A DNA stretch of 57,525 bases from JOPF133 sp052144935 (GTDB lineage: Bacteria > Acidobacteriota > Terriglobia > Bryobacterales > Bryobacteraceae). Shown in pieces: positions 25,841 through 34,513 of this stretch. Location: positions 1 to 57,525 of the forward strand of contig JBKQPR010000363.1 of assembly GCA_052144935.1 (NCBI GenBank), written 5' to 3'. The position numbers and the translations under genes were made by a program. The first letter of the stretch is position 1, and each line of letters starts with the position of its first letter. Under the pieces are notes generated by a model. That model saw only the letters and a list, made by a program, of their open reading frames with translations, was not told where the DNA came from and ran no database searches.

Positions 25841-27445
25841 ATGGCTCAACTCGCTCGATCGGAGTCGCCTGCTCCGCCAAGTCCGTGGCGGCCTCTCGGT
25901 AACCCAACATTCCGAGACCTGCTTGTTGCGAACTTGATCTCCGATATTGGGGCTTTCATGCAGAGTGTCGGCGCGGCATGGCTGATGACCTCGCTAACCA
26001 CTAGTCCTCTGTACATTGCCCTGATTCAGACCGCTTCCGCTTTGCCTTTTTTCCTGCTGGCACTGCCGGCAGGCTCGATCGGAGACATCTTCGATCGCCG
26101 CAAGCTGATACTCGGCACGGAAATATGGATGCTCGGAATTGCGGCTGTCCTGACCGTGACAACAATTGCCGGAGCGATGACGCCTTGGCTCTTGCTCTTG
26201 CTTACGCTGGGGCTATCGATGGGTGACGCAGTCGAATCGCCCACATGGAGGGCAATATTCCCCGAGCTGGTAAGCAAGGACGATCTGCCTGCCGCTCTGG
26301 CGCTGAATGGAATCGAGTTCAACTTAGCTCGGGCGGTGGGACCCGGCCTCGCCGGCTTCGTTATCGCGGCTGTAGGCGTGGCCGCTGCGTTCGCCTTTAA
26401 TACTTTGTCCTTTTTGGGAGTGATTGCCGTTATCGCGAAATGGAATAGGCCGGTGCGAAAGAGCAAATTGCCAGAGGAGACTTTCCGGGGCGCGACATCC
26501 GCCGCCATTCGTTATGTGAGGTATTCTCCTGGCATTCGCACGCTGCTGCTGCGGTCGGCGTTTCTTATCTTCTTCACGAGCTCCTTTTGGGCACTCTTGC
26601 CAACCGCGGCGAAAGAACTAAGCAATAGTCCAGTCGCGTACGGTTTCTTGCTCGGGTTCTTCGGGGTGGGTGCAGTGCTCGGCGCCATTGTGCTGCAACG
26701 GACCCGGTCGAAACTTTCCACAGAGACGATATTCTCTCTCGCCACGGCGACATTCGCCGCGGTGATCTTGGGCCTGGCGCTGTTGCGCACGCCTGTGGTT
26801 CTCTGGGTGCTGATGCTCTTCGGAGGCGCCGCCTGGACTGTGTTCATGTCCCTCTTCAACATCATGGTGCAAAGTCTTGCGCCCGATTGGGTGCGCGCGC
26901 GAGTGCTGGCAGTCTATCTTTTCGTATTTCAGGGAAGCGTTGCCGTTGGCAGCACCCTTTGGGGATTTGTGGCGTTGCATACGAATGTCCATGTAACTCT
27001 TGCGTTTGCCAGCATCGGAACCGGCGCGTGTTTGTTATTGCAACCTTTGTTCAGGCTGCCGGACACCGCGGTGGATCTCAACACCTGGAATCACTGGGTT
27101 AAGCCAACTATGCTTGAAGAGCCCGACCCCGGCGAGGGGCCGGTCCTCGTCACTGTGAAATATGTCATCGATCCGGCGAAAGCACCGGAGTTCCTGCATC
27201 AAATTCACAAATATCAACGAGTTCGCCGCCGCGACGGTGCGACACGCTGGGGAGTTTTCTTCGATACGGAAGCTCCGGAGGTCTATCTGGAGAGCTTTCT
27301 GGTCGATTCCTGGGCCGAACACCAGCGACAGCATGACCGCTTCACGCTGGCCGATCGCGAGCTTGAGAAGCGGGTGCTTAGTTATGCCCTCAAACCTCCC
27401 GAGGTAAAGCACTATATTTATGCGCCGGAGGAGCCTCGCTTTTGA
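25841..27445 (+). CDS. MFS exporter with C-terminal monooxygenase-like domain
   Basis: A 534-residue membrane protein of the MFS_3/EntS-like exporter family. About twelve transmembrane helices occupy residues 25-410; the family signature between helices 2 and 3 is GSIGDIFDRRKLIL, and helix 5 carries GIEFNLARAVGPGLAG. The last 110 residues (VLVTVKYVIDPAKAPEFLHQ, RRRDGATRWGVFFDTE, SWAEHQRQHDRFT) form a dimeric alpha/beta-barrel domain like antibiotic biosynthesis monooxygenases, a fusion known from this family. Relatives export siderophores or drugs; the substrate here is unknown. It stands alone. Confidence 0.88.
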   Translation: MAQLARSESPAPPSPWRPLGNPTFRDLLVANLISDIGAFMQSVGAAWLMTSLTTSPLYIALIQTASALPFFLLALPAGSIGDIFDRRKLILGTEIWMLGIAAVLTVTTIAGAMTPWLLLLLTLGLSMGDAVESPTWRAIFPELVSKDDLPAALALNGIEFNLARAVGPGLAGFVIAAVGVAAAFAFNTLSFLGVIAVIAKWNRPVRKSKLPEETFRGATSAAIRYVRYSPGIRTLLLRSAFLIFFTSSFWALLPTAAKELSNSPVAYGFLLGFFGVGAVLGAIVLQRTRSKLSTETIFSLATATFAAVILGLALLRTPVVLWVLMLFGGAAWTVFMSLFNIMVQSLAPDWVRARVLAVYLFVFQGSVAVGSTLWGFVALHTNVHVTLAFASIGTGACLLLQPLFRLPDTAVDLNTWNHWVKPTMLEEPDPGEGPVLVTVKYVIDPAKAPEFLHQIHKYQRVRRRDGATRWGVFFDTEAPEVYLESFLVDSWAEHQRQHDRFTLADRELEKRVLSYALKPPEVKHYIYAPEEPRF

Positions 27446-27612
27446 CACTCCTCTCATCCGCGCTCTATTCGCGACGGGAACAACCCCTGTCCCGCGGTAC
27501 AAGCCGGGCCAAACATGGCGCATACGGCGTCGAATTCAGCGAGCGCGCTCCGCGATTTGCGCGGACCCCCGGTCCGATGGTTGACGGCGCATCGATCCGT
27601 CTCTTAGCTGGC
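27446..27612. other. Intergenic, nothing seen
   Basis: Short gap between the convergent MFS and glucosidase genes. No terminator stem was recognised. Confidence 0.4.
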
Positions 27613-30270
27613 TTACTCCCCGCTTTGCTGCAGTAACTTCGCCACCAGGCCGGTCCAGCCGGTTTGGTGGCTGGCGCCGAGGCCCGCGCCGGTGTCGCCG
27701 TGAAAGTACTCGTAGAAGAGCACTAAGTCGCGCCAGTGCGGGTCTGTCTGGAATATCCCGGCGCCGTTCGAGACCGCTCTCCTCCCGTTTTCGTCCTTCA
27801 GGAAAATGCGCGATAAACGGCGCGAGATCTCGGCGGCCACTTCCCAGAGCGTCAGCATGCGACCCGAACCTACCGGGCACTCCACCTTATACTCGTCGCC
27901 CAGATAGTAGTGGAAGCGCTGCAGCGATTCGATCAGCAGATAGTTCAGCGGAAACCATACCGGCCCGCGCCAGTTGGAATTGCCGCCGAAGAGTCCCGTC
28001 TGCGATTCGCCGGGCTCGTAGCCCACGCTGTGCTCGACGCCGTCGCCGGAGAAGACATAGGGGTGGCCGCGGTACGCGCGCGACAGGCTGCGGATGCCGT
28101 AAGGCGAGAGGAACTCCTCCTCGTCCAACATGCGCCGCAGGATCAGGCGAAGCTGGTCCGGGTCGACCAGCGAAAGCAACCGCCGCTCGCCTTTGCCGGG
28201 CACCACCATGGACGCCACATTGTGGGTCAGGTCGGCGCGGTTGTCGATGAACCATTGCATGCGGCCCTTGAAGCCGGACAGGCGGTCCATCAGGCGCGGC
28301 TCCAGCGTCTCTACCGCGAACAGCGGAATCAGCCCCACGATCGACCGCACCTTCAGGGGCACGTGGCGGCCATCGGGCATATGCAGCACGTCGTAGTAGA
28401 ACCCATCCTCGGCGTCCCACATGCCCGCGCCATCGTCGCCCAGGTGGTTGATGGCGTTGGCGATGTAGAGGAAGTGCTCCCAGAACTTGCTGGCCACGTC
28501 TTCGTAGGCCGGGTCGTCGCGCGCCAGCTCCAGGGCGATGGCCATCAGGTTGAGGCTGTACATGGCCATCCAGCCGGTGCCGTCGGCCTGTTCGATGAAC
28601 TCGCCGCCCGGCAGCGGTTCGCTGCGGTTGAATACGCCGATGTTGTCGAGCCCCAGGAAGCCGCCCTGGAAGATGTTCTTGCCTTGCGCGTCCTTGCGGT
28701 TCACCCACCAGGTGAAATTGAGCAGCAGCTTGTGAAAGACGCGCTCCAGAAAGGCCCGGTCGGCCCGGCCGCGCCGCTTCTGCTCGATTTTGTAGACCCG
28801 CAAGGCGGCCCAGGCGTGCACCGGCGGGTTGACATCCCCCAGGTTCCACTCATACGCCGGGAACTGACCGTTAGGGTGCAGATACCACTCGCGCAGCATC
28901 AGCACAAGCTGCATCTTGGCGTATTCGGAATCGATCAGCGCCAGCGGCACACAGTGGAAGGCCAGGTCCCAGGCGGCATACCACGGGTACTCCCACTTAT
29001 CCGGCATGGAGATCACGTCGGTGTTATAAAGGTGGACCCACTCGTGGTTGCGGCCGTGCTTACGTTCCGCGGGCGGGCAGGGGAAGTTGGTGTCGCCGCG
29101 CAGCCAGTCGCGCACCACGTAGTGGTAATACTGCTTGGACCACAGCATGCCCGCGAAGGCCTGGCGCATGACGGCGCGGGCATCCTCGGAAAGGTCGCGT
29201 GGAGTCACCGCGGCGTAGAACGTGTCGGCCTCCCGGAGGCGGCCGGCGAACGTCTCGGCGAAGGCCGGGCCGAACAGGGCGTCGGAGGGATTGGGCGGTT
29301 GCGAATCGGACAGCACCAGCCGGGCGATCGCGGATTGGCCCGGCTCGATCCGCCATATGTAATGCGCCGCGGCCTTGGTGCCCGAATGCTGCGGATTGAC
29401 CGCCTCGCGGTTGCCGTGGAGGACGTATTGGGCGATGCCGTCTTTCACAAACGGCTCGCGGTTGGGCGTGTTCCACAGCGCCATGCTGTTGCTTTCGTTT
29501 TCCGTGAACAGCAGCTCGGGCGCGCCTTCCGCCAGCAGCCAGCGGCGGCCGTAGTAGGGCTCGTCCACCTCGATCGTGCCCGGCCCGATGGAGTGCAGCA
29601 CGCCACGGTCCTGCGTGTACCCCCAGCTCCAGCGGTTGCGCAGCCACAGCGTGGGCATCAAATGGAGGGTGGCGGCTTCGGGGCCGCGATTGAATGCCTC
29701 GATCCGCACCAGGACCTGGTCGGGGGCCGCTTTGGCGTACTCGACGAAGACGTCGAAGTAGCGGTTTTCGGCGAAGATGCCGGTATCGAGCAGCTCGAAC
29801 TCGGGGTCGCTTCGGGTGCGCCGCTGGTTCTCCTCCACCAGGCGCGCGTAGGGAAACTCGGCCTGCGGGTACTTATACAGGCACTTCATGTAGGAGTGGG
29901 TGGGGGTGTTGTCGAGATAGAAGTAATAATCCTTGACGTCTTCCCCGTGGTTGCCTTGTTTGCCGGTCAGTCCGAAGATGCGCTCTTTCAGGATGGGGTC
30001 GCGGCCATTCCACAGCGCCAGGGCGAAGCAGATCCGCTGGTGGCGGTCGCAGATGCCGGCGAGGCCGTCTTCGTTCCAGCGGTAAGTGCGCAGGTGCGCG
30101 TGCTCGAAGGGGAAGTAGTACCAGGCATCGCCGTTGGCGCTGTAATCCTCGCGTACGGTGGCCCAGGCGCGCTCCGCCAGGAAGGGACCCCAGCGGTTCC
30201 AGTGCGCGCGCCGCCCGCGCATCTCTTCCACGCGGGTCTGCTCGGGGTTCGGATGGTTGTTAGCCGGCAT
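27613..30270 (-). CDS. Glucosidase, GH63-like (MGH1-type) glycoside hydrolase
   Basis: An 885-residue cytoplasmic glycoside hydrolase of the MGH1/GH63 superfamily, (alpha/alpha)6 barrel enzymes that act on glucose-containing oligosaccharides such as glucosylglycerate or mannosylglycerate. The N-terminal domain starts HWNRWGPFLAERAW with YYFPFEHAHLRTYRW; barrel segments include MWDAEDGFYYDVLHMPDG, LVDPDQLRLILRRMLDEEEFLSP and GPVWFPLNYLLIESLQRFHYY near the catalytic end. No signal peptide, so it acts inside the cell. Two palindromes at 30278 and 30341 lie directly upstream and may be operators. No neighbouring transport genes help to identify the sugar. Confidence 0.9.
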   Translation of the reverse strand: MPANNHPNPEQTRVEEMRGRRAHWNRWGPFLAERAWATVREDYSANGDAWYYFPFEHAHLRTYRWNEDGLAGICDRHQRICFALALWNGRDPILKERIFGLTGKQGNHGEDVKDYYFYLDNTPTHSYMKCLYKYPQAEFPYARLVEENQRRTRSDPEFELLDTGIFAENRYFDVFVEYAKAAPDQVLVRIEAFNRGPEAATLHLMPTLWLRNRWSWGYTQDRGVLHSIGPGTIEVDEPYYGRRWLLAEGAPELLFTENESNSMALWNTPNREPFVKDGIAQYVLHGNREAVNPQHSGTKAAAHYIWRIEPGQSAIARLVLSDSQPPNPSDALFGPAFAETFAGRLREADTFYAAVTPRDLSEDARAVMRQAFAGMLWSKQYYHYVVRDWLRGDTNFPCPPAERKHGRNHEWVHLYNTDVISMPDKWEYPWYAAWDLAFHCVPLALIDSEYAKMQLVLMLREWYLHPNGQFPAYEWNLGDVNPPVHAWAALRVYKIEQKRRGRADRAFLERVFHKLLLNFTWWVNRKDAQGKNIFQGGFLGLDNIGVFNRSEPLPGGEFIEQADGTGWMAMYSLNLMAIALELARDDPAYEDVASKFWEHFLYIANAINHLGDDGAGMWDAEDGFYYDVLHMPDGRHVPLKVRSIVGLIPLFAVETLEPRLMDRLSGFKGRMQWFIDNRADLTHNVASMVVPGKGERRLLSLVDPDQLRLILRRMLDEEEFLSPYGIRSLSRAYRGHPYVFSGDGVEHSVGYEPGESQTGLFGGNSNWRGPVWFPLNYLLIESLQRFHYYLGDEYKVECPVGSGRMLTLWEVAAEISRRLSRIFLKDENGRRAVSNGAGIFQTDPHWRDLVLFYEYFHGDTGAGLGASHQTGWTGLVAKLLQQSGE

Positions 30271-30277
30271 GGGTGAT

Positions 30278-30355
30278 GGCTACAGTGTAGCCGTTTGGCC
30301 GATATCGCACCAGTGGAGTCAATGGGTTAGAAACGTCGAAGGCTACACCGTAGCG
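30278..30355 (-). promoter_or_regulatory. Paired palindromes upstream of the glucosidase gene
   Basis: GGCTACAGTGTAGCC at 30278-30292 is a perfect 7-1-7 palindrome eight bases before the start codon at 30270. A second imperfect copy, GGCTACACCGTAGCG, lies at about 30341-30355. Their position suggests a repressor operator pair controlling the glucosidase gene, but the second copy is imperfect and no cognate regulator is adjacent. Confidence 0.45.
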
Positions 30356-30574
30356 TTCGGACCACCCCGCCCGCCCGGCGTCGGCTCTTGCGGGCGGGGA
30401 GGGCCGTCAGCGCCAACCATCGCCGAGGCCGGCATGCCCCGATGAGCGACAACAGGGCATCGCGGATCGGGTACAAGCTTGCGTTCCGCGCACGTCGTCC
30501 TTTTCCAAGTGGCCGACCATCCACCCCGAGCAAATAGCGCGTTACAGAGCGATGTGGCAGGCGGGCCGACAGCT

Positions 30575-30934
30575 CTATTTGTCCGGAGCCGGGAAGAAAA
30601 GAAGCTCGCGCACCTCGCCCGCCGCATCGCAGGAGATGGCACCCTTGCGCGCCCACGCCAGCGCCTCTTCCAGGTCTGCGCATTCCAGTATCCAGAAACC
30701 GCCCATGTGCTCCTTGGTCTCGATGTACGGTCCGTCGGTGACGAGCACCTTGCCGTCGGGCTGCTTCCGCAGCGTCTTCGCGTTGGCGGCCGGGGAAATT
30801 CCGCAGGCGAACTTCCTCACGCCGGCAGCAATCAATTCGCGGTTGAGCGCGTGGATCTCCTCGATCATCGCTTCGGTCACGGTGGACGGGTCAAAGTCGT
30901 CCGGCAGGTAGTTAGCGACCAGATATTGTGGCAT
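30575..30934 (-). CDS. YciI/DGPF-family protein
   Basis: A 119-residue dimeric alpha/beta-barrel protein of the YCII-related (DGPF) family. Features: MPQYLVANYLPDD opening, HALNRELIAAGV, the DGPYIETKEHMGGFW segment (the DGPF region) and WARKGAISCDAAGEVREL. The sigma factor gene of the ECF42 type lies 130 bases upstream in the same direction, a gene pairing conserved across many phyla, so this protein is probably under control of that sigma factor. Biochemical function unknown; some YciI relatives are dehalogenase-like or ligand-binding. Confidence 0.88.
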   Translation of the reverse strand: MPQYLVANYLPDDFDPSTVTEAMIEEIHALNRELIAAGVRKFACGISPAANAKTLRKQPDGKVLVTDGPYIETKEHMGGFWILECADLEEALAWARKGAISCDAAGEVRELLFFPAPDK

Positions 30935-31063
30935 GACTTTTTCTCCTTGTTTTCTGTGGTTTGTTTCCGATGACTCGTTTCCTGTTCACTCAGGAATCGT
31001 AGCTCATCGTTCTTTTGTCCTATAGTCGTTGGGGAGACCGAAAATCGACAGCCACTCCAATTT

Positions 31064-32326
31064 TTATTTCAACTGCCGAATCCGTTCCTGCAGGAATTGC
31101 CGCTCCGGTTCCTGTTGGGTCAGCGCCAGCGCCCTCTCATAAGAAGCCCGAGCCTCAGCGGTCCTGCCGAGCCTGCGGTACAACTCTGCGCGGGCTGAAT
31201 GCGCCAGGTAGTAATTTGCCAATTCGCCATGTTCCAACACCGCGTCGATATGCTTCAGACCGGCATCTGGACCATCGCACATGGCAATGGCCACGGCGCG
31301 ATTTAGATATGCGACCGGCGAAGGCTGAATTCGTACCAATTGGTTGTAAAGCGCAACAATCTGCCGCCAGTCGGTCGCAGCGGTCGATTCCGCCTCCGCA
31401 TGAACGGCCGCGATCGCAGCCTGCAGTGTGTAAGGGCCGTAGCGACGCGAGCTCAGGGCTTTCTCCACCAATCCCACTCCCTCCGCAATCTGTTCGCGGT
31501 TCCAGAGCGCGCGGTCTTGATGCTCCAGCAAAATCAGCTCTCCGGCCGGCGAGGTCCTCGCCGCGCGCCGGGATTCCTGCAGCAACATCAGAGCAAGCAG
31601 CCCATTGACTTCCGGCTCCGGCTGGAGCCCGGCCAGCAACCGTCCAAGTCGGATCGCCTCGCCGGTGATCTCGGCTCGCGTTACTTCCGCTCCCGCCGCA
31701 GCCGAATAGCCCTCGTTAAAGACGAGATAGACGACCTGAAGCACCGCGTCCAGCCGCTCCGGCAATTCCTGCAGCGTCGGCACCTCGTATGGAATCGGCG
31801 TCTCTCGAATCTTTGCCTTGGCGCGTACGATGCGTTGGGCGAGCGTCGCTGGCGTCACGAGAAATGCGCGGGCGATCTCTTCCGTGGTCAGGCCGCAGAT
31901 TTCGCGAAGGGTGAGCGCAACCTGTCCCTCCGGAGACAGAGCGGGATGGCAGCAGGTGAAGATCAGACGGAGGCGATCGTCCTCGATCTCTTCATCTCCG
32001 GTCTCTTCACTTCCGCCCGGAGCGTCGTTGACGCGCGATTCCATGTGGCCAACAAGATCTCTCTGTGCCCCGTCGAAGCGCGCGCGCCGACGGATCACGT
32101 CGATGGCCTTGAAGCGTGCCGTTGAAATCAGCCAGGGGCGTGGCTTGTCCGGAATACCAGTCTGAGACCAGAATTCCAGAGCGGCGGCGAATGCCTCATG
32201 CATGGCCTCTTCGGCGAGATCCAGATCTCCGAGGAGGCGCACCAGCGTCGCCAGAACCCGGCCCGATTCCGACCGGTAAAGGGTCTCAATGGTCTTGCTG
32301 AGTTGATCGGGCACAGGCGCCGACAT
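31064..32326 (-). CDS. ECF42-type RNA polymerase sigma factor with C-terminal TPR-like domain
   Basis: A 420-residue ECF sigma factor. Region 2 (DLAEEAMHEAFAAALEFW, PRPWLISTARFKAIDVIRR) recognises the -10 element and region 4 (LTLREICGLTTEEIARAFLVTPATLAQRIVRAKAKIR) the -35. Residues about 190-420 form the long C-terminal extension of this group, including LDAVLQVVYLVFNEGYSA and helical TPR-like repeats. Most ECF factors are about 200 residues; the extension is diagnostic of ECF42, which usually needs it for activity and lacks an anti-sigma factor. The downstream YciI/DGPF gene is the conserved target partner. Confidence 0.9.
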   Translation of the reverse strand: MSAPVPDQLSKTIETLYRSESGRVLATLVRLLGDLDLAEEAMHEAFAAALEFWSQTGIPDKPRPWLISTARFKAIDVIRRRARFDGAQRDLVGHMESRVNDAPGGSEETGDEEIEDDRLRLIFTCCHPALSPEGQVALTLREICGLTTEEIARAFLVTPATLAQRIVRAKAKIRETPIPYEVPTLQELPERLDAVLQVVYLVFNEGYSAAAGAEVTRAEITGEAIRLGRLLAGLQPEPEVNGLLALMLLQESRRAARTSPAGELILLEHQDRALWNREQIAEGVGLVEKALSSRRYGPYTLQAAIAAVHAEAESTAATDWRQIVALYNQLVRIQPSPVAYLNRAVAIAMCDGPDAGLKHIDAVLEHGELANYYLAHSARAELYRRLGRTAEARASYERALALTQQEPERQFLQERIRQLK

Positions 32327-32530
32327 CTACCCCAAGCTAGCAAACGGAATGGCTCGATACAACTGCGCTCGGGCTTCTCCCACCCGCAATTCATCGGTGT
32401 TGCGATCTCTTGCGCGTCGTCAACCAGCGCTGTATCGCCAAGTCACTCATCGACAGGGTTCTGGGCGGATGACGCGCTACTCGGAGAATGCTCCCGGTCT
32501 GGACGGCGTCGTTGCGGGTTCCTCCCGTGA

Positions 32531-32731
32531 AACGCCGGTCACGGAAATGGTCCGCCCAAGCCGGATTCCGTCCAGAAGGGCGCGCCGGAGGCGATACCCT
32601 TCGCCGAACCCTCCGGCTCCTTCCAGCCCGAGCGCATCGGCCTGGGAGCCTCGGTGGGATTGTTGGCCGGGTTCGCGGTGCTCTTCGCGACCATGCGGAT
32701 CAACCGGCGCAGGTGGCTGCAAGAGGGGTAA
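32531..32731 (+). pseudogene. C-terminal membrane-helix remnant
   Basis: After a stop at 32528 the frame reads GNGPPKPDSVQKGAP, GLGASVGLLAGFAVLFATMR and INRRRWLQEG, stopping at 32729-32731. A single hydrophobic helix followed by a basic tail looks like the C-terminus of a membrane protein. No start codon is present, so it is a truncated leftover, or an accidental frame. Confidence 0.3.
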
Positions 32732-32795
32732 GGCAGTTACGGAGCGGGGCGGGACCGGCGAACAACCGGCCACGTGTTTCGCGCTGCCCCGCCGG

Positions 32796-33056
32796 TCAGA
32801 CCAAGCGGTTGTAGTCGGAGTGACTGCCGATCCAGTACCAGACGATGCGATCTCTCTTCATGACTGCCAGAGCGCGATACTCAAGACCGATGCGAGCCGA
32901 GTAGATGTCATCCTCGCCCTCCAGTTTCTTGAATTGCAGACTCGGGGGCGCCGGATTGCTCCGGAAGAGACGATAGGCGCGCTTGGCGTCCTGCTGCGTG
33001 TCCGAGGGCAGGTCGGAAAACAAACGCCAGAACTGCCGGGTGGTCCGGGACTGCAT
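32796..33056 (-). CDS. RelE/ParE-type toxin
   Basis: An 86-residue RelE/ParE-superfamily toxin (mRNA interferase or gyrase inhibitor). Landmarks: QSRTTRQFWRLFSDLP, the helix DTQQDAKRAYRLFRSNP, LQFKKLEGEDDIYSARIGLEYRALAVM and WYWIGSHSDYNRLV, the terminal tyrosine-containing strand typical of this group. Start at ATG 33056; an in-frame TTG one codon earlier is possible. It is coupled to the frameshifted antitoxin gene upstream, whose natural TGA would overlap this ATG. Confidence 0.8.
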   Translation of the reverse strand: MQSRTTRQFWRLFSDLPSDTQQDAKRAYRLFRSNPAPPSLQFKKLEGEDDIYSARIGLEYRALAVMKRDRIVWYWIGSHSDYNRLV

Positions 33057-33270
33057 CAAAGCAGATCGTCCAACGGCTGAGTCTCACCCTCTCGTCTTCC
33101 TCAAGGGCTTCCCGTGCCATACGGCGGATCACATCGCGCTTCTCCGCAAAGAGCTTCTTCCAAGCGTCCTCGTCGGCGAGCGAGGCAAGGATCTGGGACG
33201 CGATCGCATCCTGCTCATCCTGGGGCAGCGCGACAACCTTTTCCAGCGCCTTCTCCAACAGCGTCGACAT
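33056..33270 (-). pseudogene. Antitoxin of RelE-type module, frameshifted near its end
   Basis: The reading frame from the ATG at 33270 gives MSTLLEKALEKVVALPQDEQ and DAIASQILASLADEDAWKK, an antitoxin of the addiction-module type that ends KTRPLD-like. Near 33083 the frame should pass to GETQPLDDLL followed by a TGA that overlaps the toxin ATG at 33056, but one base is missing, so the intact frame instead runs on into the toxin gene. Either a recent indel in the antitoxin tail (which contacts the toxin) or a sequence error. Confidence 0.55.
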
Positions 33271-33344
33271 GCCTCAATCTTATCAGCGGATACAGCGAGC
33301 CGCCATTGCCACGCCCTGAAGCGGAGCGAGTTTCCGAAGGACGA

Positions 33345-33675
33345 ATTCGCGCGCGGCCGTAAGCTTTGGCGAGGCTTGAAGGGAGTAGTCCCGTCCCGGC
33401 CACGTAGGTACCGTCCGGGAACTGGGCGACCAAGGCGTTGTTCTGCGGTTTCGGGCTGCAATGCGTTGACCATCACCGTCTGCGGCGGACTGGTCAACGC
33501 ACCGTTCGTCAGGTGACGGTGGCGGGACCGGCAGCCACCGGCGATGGCACGAGGGCATTCACGTGCTCGGGACTGATGTAGGAGACGAAGGCCGCCTGGC
33601 CGTCGATGGTGACGCGCACACCGTCGAGGGAAGTGGCCAGGTTGCCGGCATAGGTGGTAGGCTGGAGCATCGCAC
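33345..33675 (-). pseudogene. TIGR03437 (Solibacter C-terminal) domain remnant
   Basis: The minus strand reads QPTTYAGNLATSLDGVRVTI, DGQAAFVSYISPEHVNALVP and SPVAAGPATVT, then in other frames TNGALTSPPQTVMVNALQP and NNALVAQFPDGTYVAGTGLL. This is the order of segments in the TIGR03437 domain, found at the C-terminus of many large secreted Solibacter proteins. At least two frame changes and no start mark it as decayed. It supports the Solibacterales-like origin of the window. Confidence 0.65.
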
Positions 33676-33868
33676 TCGCGGGATCGGAGCGTATTCCCCG
33701 CAGCGCAGAGGGCGTTCCGGCCCCTCAGCCCCTCTCCCGACCGGTGAGGACACGGGCGGGTGGAACGGGCGACCGGGTCGCAGGGGCGCTTGTGGGGCCC
33801 TTGTTGCCTGGACCCGCGCGGCCCAGAGGGATTCCCTCGGCCGCTCCGCCGCTATATACTGAACCCAA

Positions 33869-34513
33869 GTGCCGGAAGACAAAGAGCCACAAGCGGAGGA
33901 ACCGGATGGCGACCTTACTCTCATGCTGAATCGCATGAAAGATGGCGACCAGCAGGCCGGCGAGGAAGTGGTGGCGCGCGTGTACGATGAGTTGCATCGC
34001 ATCGCTTCCCGTGAGATGCGGCGCGAGCGTCCGGGGAATACGCTGCAAACCACTGCACTGATTCACGAAGCCTATTTGCGGATGGCCGGCGCGCGTTCGC
34101 TCGAGATCCAAAACCGCAGCCACTTCTTAGCGGTGGCCAGCCAGCAGATGCGCCGCGTGCTGGTGGACCACGCGCGCGCGGCGGGATCGCAGAAACGCGG
34201 CGGCGGCGCGGCGCGGCTGGATCTGGACAGCGTGCGGGTTGGCGCGGCAGATCCGGACGCGCAACTGGTGCGGCTGGACGACGCCCTGAACGACTTGGAG
34301 CGGCTCGATCCCCGTCCGGCGAAAGTGGTGGAGCTAAAATACTTCGGCGGTTATTCCGACCGGGAGGTAGCCGAATCGCTGAACCTTTCCCTGGCCATGG
34401 TGCGCCGGGACTGGGAATTCGCCCGTTCGTGGCTATTCGAACAGATGAGTAAACCATCCCGGCCGGAACACCACCCCCCTCATGTCACCGGAACTTCATC
34501 AACGGGTTCGTAA
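33869..34513 (+). CDS. ECF sigma factor (TIGR02999 type)
   Basis: A 214-residue ECF sigma factor of the Planctomycetes/Acidobacteria TIGR02999 group. Region 2 lies in DELHRIASREMRRERPGNT and LIHEAYLRMAG, the family motif RSHFLAVASQQMRRVLVDHAR follows, and region 4 is VVELKYFGGYSDREVAESLNLSLAMVRRDW. GTG start at 33869. The kinase gene starts inside its last 32 bases in another frame, so both are co-translated; this ECF plus Ser/Thr kinase pairing is recurrent in this group and the kinase is thought to replace an anti-sigma factor. Confidence 0.9.
   Translation: MPEDKEPQAEEPDGDLTLMLNRMKDGDQQAGEEVVARVYDELHRIASREMRRERPGNTLQTTALIHEAYLRMAGARSLEIQNRSHFLAVASQQMRRVLVDHARAAGSQKRGGGAARLDLDSVRVGAADPDAQLVRLDDALNDLERLDPRPAKVVELKYFGGYSDREVAESLNLSLAMVRRDWEFARSWLFEQMSKPSRPEHHPPHVTGTSSTGS

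Noticed and set aside
27910..30276. 788-codon open frame on the plus strand
   Set aside because: Lies antisense to the strongly supported GH63-like gene and has a low-complexity, domain-free translation, as expected for a high-GC shadow frame.
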